From contig NZ_JBKDZH010000033.1 in assembly GCF_047971185.1 (NCBI RefSeq), forward strand, positions 1-64,000: DNA of 64,000 nt, given 5' to 3'. The notes below the pieces were generated by a model. The model ran no database searches. It was not told the origin of the DNA and saw nothing but the letters and a program-made list of their open reading frames with translations. Below, one piece after another: positions 58,747 through 64,000 of this stretch. The DNA comes from Kluyvera sp047971185 (GTDB lineage: Bacteria; Pseudomonadota; Gammaproteobacteria; Enterobacterales; Enterobacteriaceae). Position 1 is the first letter of the stretch. Each line of letters starts with the position of its first letter. A program made the translations under genes and the position numbers.

Positions 58747-60105
58747 CTACTCCCAGACCACCACCCGGTTACGTCCCCCCGCTTTCGCGCGGTACATCGC
58801 TTCATCGGCACGACGAACGCACTCTTCTATCGGTACCGACAGATCGGTGGCGGTAAAGACCCCCATACTGATGGTAATTGATTCAGGTAGCTGAGAATTA
58901 CTGCTGCCCGTATCGTGCTGGCTGATCGCCAGACGAATACGCTCGGCAACCGTACGGGCGACCTCCGGCGAGGTGTTCACCAGCAGCAGCGCGAACTCTT
59001 CGCCGCCGATACGGGCCGCAATGTCATTCTGGCGCACGGAATCCTGCAGCACTTTCGCGACAAACTGGATGACCTTATCGCCCTGTAGGTGGCCGTATTT
59101 ATCGTTGATGCGCTTGAAGTGGTCCAGATCGCTGACGATAACCGACACAGGATGTCCGTTGGCGATCGTCGGCTGGAGGGCGGTAAACGAATCATAGAAA
59201 TAGCTGCGATTGAACAGTCGCGTTAACGGATCGCGTATCGAGTTCTGGTACGAATTCAGGTACTTGGTATTGGACTGGCGATAGAGGGTAAACACATCAC
59301 AGAACAGCACGAAGATCAGAAACAGCGTGGAAATGGTTTCAAACAACCGCGCCTGATACCAGCTGTAGCTGGCGGTATCCTGGCCAGACATCAGGACCAA
59401 TAAGGTAAAGATATAACAGGCGCAGAAGAATGCACCGCTGTACCAGAAAATGTTGTTGAGCTGCGTCGTAAATATCAGCGTAAATAGTGTTGCCAGCCAT
59501 ATCAGAACTAATGCCCAGTTGATGATGTTGTTCCATATTTCGCTGTATTGATAAGTACTATTATCAACCAGTTTTACGCTTAGTAACGAATCATGACTGG
59601 AGTAAAACCAGGATAATATCAGCATTAAAATCGTGAAACCAAACAATCCGCCTAATATTATAATGTGATTTCTCATGCTGTGCATATCACGCGATTTCAA
59701 CGCATACAGCACGACTGATGTAATAAATAACACCGCCATAATAATATTACGGAAGAAATAAAATATTAAAGCATCGTTATAGTTAATGTTATCTGATGCA
59801 CTGCACAGGAACCACGAAGGGTAGCTGTTTAGCGTCCCTAGCATCAACAATGCTGAACCGCCAAAGGCACACGCGATGGCCATCAGATACAGACGCCGCC
59901 GATCGCATAAGTATTTCATCACCATGAATACGGCAATCATGGTATGGAAAACCATCAGAAACATCGTAAGCGTGGGGAAAAGAATAGGGGCAATCGCCGG
60001 TACGTGGCGAATAAAAACATTAGAAAAGTGATTGAGTAAAAGAATACCAATCAGGCAGATTGTGATATAAATCAAAAAACGCTGCAGGGGAAATTTTAAA
60101 AGCAT
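58747..60105 (-). CDS. membrane diguanylate cyclase (GGDEF protein)
   Basis: A 452-residue c-di-GMP synthase. About eight membrane helices fill residues 10-285 (a MASE-type sensor block). The GGDEF domain occupies about 285-452. The catalytic GGEEF is at 367-371, and the inhibitory I-site RQND at 357-360 lies five residues ahead, so activity is probably product-inhibited. It stands between slyA and slyB, where E. coli has no gene, so it is an insertion relative to that map. Base composition of the N-terminal part is lower in GC than its neighbours, consistent with the hydrophobic codons. Signal sensed unknown. Confidence 0.92.
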   Translation of the reverse strand: MLLKFPLQRFLIYITICLIGILLLNHFSNVFIRHVPAIAPILFPTLTMFLMVFHTMIAVFMVMKYLCDRRRLYLMAIACAFGGSALLMLGTLNSYPSWFLCSASDNINYNDALIFYFFRNIIMAVLFITSVVLYALKSRDMHSMRNHIIILGGLFGFTILMLILSWFYSSHDSLLSVKLVDNSTYQYSEIWNNIINWALVLIWLATLFTLIFTTQLNNIFWYSGAFFCACYIFTLLVLMSGQDTASYSWYQARLFETISTLFLIFVLFCDVFTLYRQSNTKYLNSYQNSIRDPLTRLFNRSYFYDSFTALQPTIANGHPVSVIVSDLDHFKRINDKYGHLQGDKVIQFVAKVLQDSVRQNDIAARIGGEEFALLLVNTSPEVARTVAERIRLAISQHDTGSSNSQLPESITISMGVFTATDLSVPIEECVRRADEAMYRAKAGGRNRVVVWE

Positions 60106-60283
60106 ATATGAGTCCTGTGTACGCTAAGCACTGCAAGCAACCGGGCATCCTGGCCCTATAGAACTCAAGCTTAATTGATTTCACGTAAACAAATATTGTC
60201 CGCGCGCAAATAATAGATTAGCTGAATAGCTATCATATATTTGCATTATGAATATAAGTATTGCGATATATTGATATGAAAGG

Positions 60284-60311
60284 GTGCGCGCACATTGCAC
60301 GCGCGCACCCG
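60284..60311 (-). terminator. terminator after slyB
   Basis: GGGTGCGCGC and GCGCGCACCC around an 8-base loop; on the minus strand CCCTTTC follows. T-run is short. Confidence 0.7.
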
Positions 60312-60318
60312 GAGAACA

Positions 60319-60786
60319 TTAACGCGGGGAAACGGTGACCTGGCTACCGTTGCTCGCCATCACAACACGCTGGCCAGCGGAGAAGCGGGTATCGCCCTGT
60401 TTCTGCACGACCATAATGGTGTTGCCGTCATCTTTACGAATTTCCAGCTCGACGCCCTGGGTTTTGTTCATCGCGCCCTGAACGCTCTGACCGGCTACGC
60501 CGCCCGCCACAGCACCCGCTGCGGTTGCCAGAGAACGACCGGTACCACCGCCAACGGTGTTACCCAGGAAACCACCCAGTACCGCACCGCCGATAGCGCC
60601 GATCACGTTGCTGTCATCGCCACCCTGAATTTGTACCGGACGAACGTGTACAATCGTACCGTAGGTCACGTTCTGGACCTGTTTCGCTTCGGATGCAGAG
60701 TAAACATCACCTGACAAACCGCTGCTGTTGACACATCCGGCCAGGGATAAACCAATCATTGAAACAGCCAATACGCGTAACATCAT
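60319..60786 (-). CDS. slyB: outer-membrane lipoprotein SlyB
   Basis: A 155-residue glycine-zipper lipoprotein. Lipobox SLAGCV gives Cys18, and the Gly-zipper GAIGGAVLGGFLGNTVGGGT followed by GAVAGGVAGQSVQG makes two short membrane hairpins. SlyB forms outer-membrane barrel-stabilising rings under stress and belongs to the PhoP regulon. A PhoP box and -10 sit upstream. Confidence 0.96.
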   Translation of the reverse strand: MMLRVLAVSMIGLSLAGCVNSSGLSGDVYSASEAKQVQNVTYGTIVHVRPVQIQGGDDSNVIGAIGGAVLGGFLGNTVGGGTGRSLATAAGAVAGGVAGQSVQGAMNKTQGVELEIRKDDGNTIMVVQKQGDTRFSAGQRVVMASNGSQVTVSPR

Positions 60787-60891
60787 TTATGAATCTCCAG
60801 TTCACTAAGAATCGCTCTCATGAGCATCCGTACTAAACAATTATATGGTATTTGAAGGGGGCGGTCATATATTCCGCATTTATTATTACTG

Positions 60892-60926
60892 ATAATAAAC
60901 TCTACTCACTTAACCAATGCTAAACG
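60892..60926 (-). promoter_or_regulatory. PhoP-dependent slyB promoter
   Basis: On the slyB strand CGTTTA, 5 bases, GGTTAA (60910-60926) is a PhoP direct repeat near the consensus (T/G)GTTTA-N5-(T/G)GTTTA. Twelve bases on lies TATTAT (60892-60897), a -10. The spacing is that of PhoP-activated promoters in which the box replaces the -35. Confidence 0.75.
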
Positions 60927-61061
60927 CAAGGCAAACGACGTCAGATGACCGATAGTGGGTAAAAGCGCGGCCTTTATTGTTAAAAATTCTTATTGGTTAA
61001 TAGCATTACGTGCCACTTTATGCTGGAGTGTTAACTTTGCATAGCTGACTAAGGACGGCGT

Positions 61062-62186
61062 ATGAAATCCGGGCGATATATTGGCGTAATGTCAGGAACC
61101 AGCCTCGATGGCGTGGATGTGGTGCTGGCGGTCATTGACGAAAATAGCGTGACGCAGCTGGCGAGTCTTTCCTGGCCCATTCCTATCGCCGTGAAAGAGT
61201 CGGTGCTGGCTATTTGCCAGGGGCAGCCGCTGACGCTTTCACAGCTTGGACAACTGGATAACCGGCTGGGAAATCTGTTCGCCGATGCCGTGCTGGCGCT
61301 GATGGACCAGGAGAAGCTTGCCGCGCAGGACATTGTGGCGGTTGGCTGTCACGGGCAAACCGTGTGGCACGAACCCACCGGTGATGCGCCGCATACCATG
61401 CAGATTGGCGATAACAACATTATCGCCGCGCGGACCGGCGTCAGCGTTGTGGGTGATTTCCGCCGTCGCGATATGGCGCTGGGCGGGCAGGGTGCGCCGC
61501 TGGTTCCGGCGTTCCACCTGGCATTACTGGCACACCCCAGCGAACGCCGTATGATTCTCAATATTGGCGGTATCGCCAATCTCTCCCTGTTAATCCCTGA
61601 CCAGCCGGTACGCGGCTTTGATACCGGCCCGGGAAATATGCTGATGGACGCGTGGATCTGGCGCAGTCTGGGTAAACCGTACGATAAAGACGCGGAATGG
61701 GCGAACGAAGGCAAGGTGATTCTGCCGCTGTTGCAGGACATGCTGAGCGATCCCTATTTTGCCGCGCCGGCGCCGAAAAGCACCGGACGAGAGTATTTCA
61801 ACTACGGCTGGCTGGCGCAGTTCCTGGCCCGCTACCCGGCGCTGCGGGCTCAGGACGTGCAGGCAACCTTGACCGAGCTGACGGCGGTGACCATCAGCGA
61901 GCAGGTGCTGCTCAGCGGCGGCTGCGAACGTCTGCTGGTGTGCGGCGGCGGCAGCCGTAACCCGCTGGTGATGGCGCGTCTGGCGGGGCTGCTGGCCGGT
62001 ACCGAGGTGGCGACCACCGATGAGTACGGCATTAGCGGTGACGATATGGAAGCGCTGGCCTTTGCGTGGCTCGCGTGGCGTACCGTTGCCGGGCTGCCGG
62101 GAAATCTCCCCTCGGTGACCGGGGCATCGCAAGCGACCGTGCTGGGGGCGATTTTTCCCGCAAATCCACGCCATAATAAGAGTTAA
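61062..62186 (+). CDS. anmK: anhydro-N-acetylmuramic acid kinase AnmK
   Basis: Phosphorylates and opens anhydro-MurNAc from recycled peptidoglycan to give MurNAc-6-phosphate. The 374-residue protein starts MKSGRYIGVMSGTSLDGVDV, the ATP/sugar site signature. GCHGQTVWHEP and NIGGIANLSLL follow, and VCGGGSRNPLVM is the ATP-binding C-terminal motif. Divergent from slyB, followed by mliC, as in E. coli. Confidence 0.97.
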   Translation: MKSGRYIGVMSGTSLDGVDVVLAVIDENSVTQLASLSWPIPIAVKESVLAICQGQPLTLSQLGQLDNRLGNLFADAVLALMDQEKLAAQDIVAVGCHGQTVWHEPTGDAPHTMQIGDNNIIAARTGVSVVGDFRRRDMALGGQGAPLVPAFHLALLAHPSERRMILNIGGIANLSLLIPDQPVRGFDTGPGNMLMDAWIWRSLGKPYDKDAEWANEGKVILPLLQDMLSDPYFAAPAPKSTGREYFNYGWLAQFLARYPALRAQDVQATLTELTAVTISEQVLLSGGCERLLVCGGGSRNPLVMARLAGLLAGTEVATTDEYGISGDDMEALAFAWLAWRTVAGLPGNLPSVTGASQATVLGAIFPANPRHNKS

Positions 62187-62280
62187 CTGACATCTTCTTT
62201 TACATTGGGGCGATAGACTTACGCAAAACGGGAGTGGGACAATCACTCCCTGACCTGGAATGTCTAAAGGCCCCGAAAAA

Positions 62281-62604
62281 ATGAAAAAAATTCTTATCGT
62301 CGCCCTCCCTTTGCTGCTCGCTGGCTGTAGCACTTACAACCAGTTTATGGAGCGGATGCAAACCGACACGCTGGAGTACCAGTGTGACGAGAAACCGTTA
62401 ACCGTACATCTCAATAACCCGCGCCAGCAGGTGAGCTTCATCTATGATAATCAGCAGCTGAATCTCCCGCAGGGCGTTTCGGCTTCCGGCGCGCGCTATA
62501 CCGATGGTATCTACGTCTTCTGGTCGAAAGGCAACGAGGCGACCGTCTATAAACGTGATCGTATCGTGCTGAATAACTGTCAGTTGCAAAATCCCAAGCG
62601 TTGA
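62281..62604 (+). CDS. mliC: membrane-bound lysozyme inhibitor MliC
   Basis: A 107-residue outer-membrane lipoprotein (YdhA) that blocks C-type lysozyme. Lipobox LLAGCS (Cys17) ends the signal MKKILIVALPLLLAGC. The MliC domain has YQCDEKPLTVHLNNPRQQVS, and the KSKG-type loop WSKGNEATVYKRDRIV. ATG 62281 chosen by alignment. Last Cys in LNNCQLQ pairs with the first for the disulfide. Confidence 0.95.
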   Translation: MKKILIVALPLLLAGCSTYNQFMERMQTDTLEYQCDEKPLTVHLNNPRQQVSFIYDNQQLNLPQGVSASGARYTDGIYVFWSKGNEATVYKRDRIVLNNCQLQNPKR

Positions 62605-62661
62605 GATTTTCAGGCGAGCGGCGCACAATAACGTCACCTAATGATGACTAGTCCAAACGCC

Positions 62662-63318
62662 ATGTCTGACAACGACGATCTACAGCAAATCGCGCATTTG
62701 CGCCGAGAGTATACCCGTGGCGGCCTGCGTCGCCACGACCTTCCTGATGCACCTCTGCCGCTTTTTGAACGCTGGCTCTCTCAGGCCTGCGACGCCAGAC
62801 TCGCCGATCCCACGGCGATGGTGGTGGCGACCGTCGATGAAAACGGTCAGCCGTATCAGCGTATCGTTCTGCTGAAGCACTATGACGAAAAAGGGCTGGT
62901 GTTCTACACCAACCTCGGCAGCCGTAAGGCGCACCAGCTGGAGAACAACCCGCGAATTAGCCTGCTGTTCCCGTGGCATATGCTGGATCGCCAGGTGATG
63001 GTGATTGGCAAGGCGGAACGCCTGTCGACCCTTGAAGTCGTGAAGTATTTCCACAGCCGCCCGCGCGACAGCCAGATTGGCGCCTGGGTATCTAAACAGT
63101 CCAGCCGCATCTCCGCGCGCGGGATCCTCGAAAGCAAATTCCTCGAGCTGAAACAGAAATTCCAGCAGGGCGACGTACCGCTGCCCAGCTTCTGGGGTGG
63201 TTTCCGCGTCTCCATCGAACAAATGGAGTTCTGGCAGGGCGGTGAGCACCGCCTGCACGATCGTTTTTTATACCAGCGTGAAGACGGCGCGTGGAAAATC
63301 GACCGGCTGGCGCCATAA
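62662..63318 (+). CDS. pdxH: pyridoxamine/pyridoxine 5'-phosphate oxidase
   Basis: Oxidises PNP and PMP to pyridoxal phosphate with FMN. The 218-residue enzyme begins MSDNDDLQQIAHLRREYTRG; the upstream ATG at 62641 adds 7 non-homologous residues. FMN-binding VVATVDENGQPYQRIVLLKH and YTNLGSRKAHQLE, and the C-terminal FWGGFRV, WQGGEHRLHDRFLY motifs are intact. tyrS follows downstream. Confidence 0.96.
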   Translation: MSDNDDLQQIAHLRREYTRGGLRRHDLPDAPLPLFERWLSQACDARLADPTAMVVATVDENGQPYQRIVLLKHYDEKGLVFYTNLGSRKAHQLENNPRISLLFPWHMLDRQVMVIGKAERLSTLEVVKYFHSRPRDSQIGAWVSKQSSRISARGILESKFLELKQKFQQGDVPLPSFWGGFRVSIEQMEFWQGGEHRLHDRFLYQREDGAWKIDRLAP

Positions 63319-63344
63319 TCCCTGAAATTTGTTGTGTTAAGCGC

Positions 63345-63373
63345 TAGCGCTGAGGGCATCAGCGCTTTATTCT
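63345..63373 (+). terminator. hairpin after pdxH
   Basis: AGCGCTGA, a GGGCA loop and TCAGCGCT followed by TTATTC. Confidence 0.7.
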
Positions 63374-63443
63374 ATAGAGCTTTCGCGTCTGGCGAAAAGT
63401 CGTGTACCGGCAAAGGTGCAGTCGTATATACATGGAGAATTTG

Positions 63444-64000
63444 ATGGCAAGCAGTAACTTGATTAAACAACTGCAAGAGCGGGGGCTGGTAGCCCAGGTA
63501 ACGGACGAGGTAGCGTTAGCAGAGCGACTGGCGCAAGGCCCGATCGCGCTCTATTGCGGCTTCGATCCTACCGCTGACAGCTTGCATTTGGGGCATCTTG
63601 TTCCCTTGTTATGCCTGAAACGCTTCCAGCAGGCGGGCCACAAGCCTGTAGCGCTGGTGGGCGGCGCCACCGGTCTGATTGGCGACCCAAGTTTTAAAGC
63701 CGCCGAGCGTAAGCTGAACACCGAAGATACCGTGCAGGAGTGGGTGGATAAAATCCGCAAACAGGTTGCACCGTTCCTCGATTTCGACTGTGGCGACAAC
63801 TCCGCTATCGCAGCCAACAACTATGATTGGTTTGGCGGCATGAACGTGCTGACCTTCCTGCGCGACATCGGTAAGCATTTCTCTGTTAACCAGATGATTA
63901 ACAAAGAAGCCGTGAAGCAGCGTCTGAATCGTGATGACCAGGGGATCTCCTTCACCGAGTTCTCTTACAACCTGCTGCAGGGCTATGACTTTGCCTGCCT
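63444..64000 (+). CDS. tyrS: tyrosyl-tRNA synthetase, N-terminal part (runs off the window)
   Basis: Charges tRNA-Tyr. The first 185 residues are present, starting MASSNLIKQLQERGLVAQVT. The HIGH-like signature appears as LHLGHLVPLL, and the tyrosine-binding segment (LIGDPSFKAAERKL, then NYDWFGGMNVLTFLRDIGKH) matches class Ic TyrRS. The KMSKS loop and C-terminal tRNA-binding domain lie beyond the window. Order pdxH-tyrS matches E. coli. Confidence 0.97.
   Translation, partial: MASSNLIKQLQERGLVAQVTDEVALAERLAQGPIALYCGFDPTADSLHLGHLVPLLCLKRFQQAGHKPVALVGGATGLIGDPSFKAAERKLNTEDTVQEWVDKIRKQVAPFLDFDCGDNSAIAANNYDWFGGMNVLTFLRDIGKHFSVNQMINKEAVKQRLNRDDQGISFTEFSYNLLQGYDFAC

Overview
The window is a chromosomal segment of an enteric gammaproteobacterium. 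It is GC-rich and densely packed, and gene after gene matches the Enterobacteriaceae core (pykF, fumD, ompN, nifJ, ldhA, ndh, zinT, cfa, purR, sodB, slyA, pdxH, tyrS). An OmpN-type porin with micC beside it, a second PBP3, a shikimate-catabolism cluster and the E. coli-like core order suggest the Klebsiella / Raoultella / Enterobacter group. The genus is an inference; no marker here fixes it. No insertion sequence, prophage, integrase or CRISPR array was found.

Layout. 1-1281: start of pykF (partial) and fumD. 1290-6172: TetR regulator divergent from a 3-dehydroshikimate dehydratase / MFS transporter / shikimate-dehydrogenase-like operon, a route from shikimate to protocatechuate. 6241-9772: a signal-less ModA-like protein facing an ABC importer of the FecBCD/BtuFCD class; both promoters carry ModE-like operators, so this looks like a molybdate/tungstate module. 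9963-10182: Ldr-type small toxic peptide with a probable antisense RNA. 10409-15288: exported esterase, PBP3 paralogue, and a Tat-exported transglutaminase-like protein followed by MerT- and MerP-like genes. 15329-25966: ompN, micC, nifJ, ydbJ, hslJ, ldhA, ydbH-ynbE-ydbL (31-min block of E. coli). 26095-34476: hinT-ycfL-lpoB-thiK-nagZ-ycfP, ndh, ycfJ, comR, bhsA, ldtC (25-min block of E. coli). 34691-38274: accessory genes (dehydrogenase, MpaB-like oxygenase, 46-residue acidic protein, glgS, a gene remnant, pspE, a small monooxygenase). 38322-38560: three tandem tRNA-Val(GAC). 38842-64000: zinT, then the mdtK-to-tyrS block in E. coli order, but without lhr and sodC and with a diguanylate cyclase between slyA and slyB.

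How the parts work together. Several short operons are complete: ydbH-ynbE-ydbL (envelope lipid bridge), hinT-ycfL-lpoB-thiK-nagZ (lpoB and nagZ serve peptidoglycan synthesis and recycling), nemR-nemA-gloA (electrophile detoxification) and ydhIJK (aromatic acid efflux). Recognisable operators support the regulation: a SlyA box before slyA, a NemR palindrome before nemR, a PurR box before purR, a PhoP box plus -10 before slyB, a Zur core before zinT, an FNR box before ndh, and ModE-like boxes at the molybdate module.

Most of the window is ordinary core genome. The least described parts are the ModE-boxed transporter with its cytosolic ModA-like partner, the transglutaminase/MerT/MerP operon with a Zur-like core upstream, the SSD-type PBP3 paralogue and the 46-residue Cys-tailed acidic protein. 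Operator calls rest on remembered consensus sequences and were made by eye.
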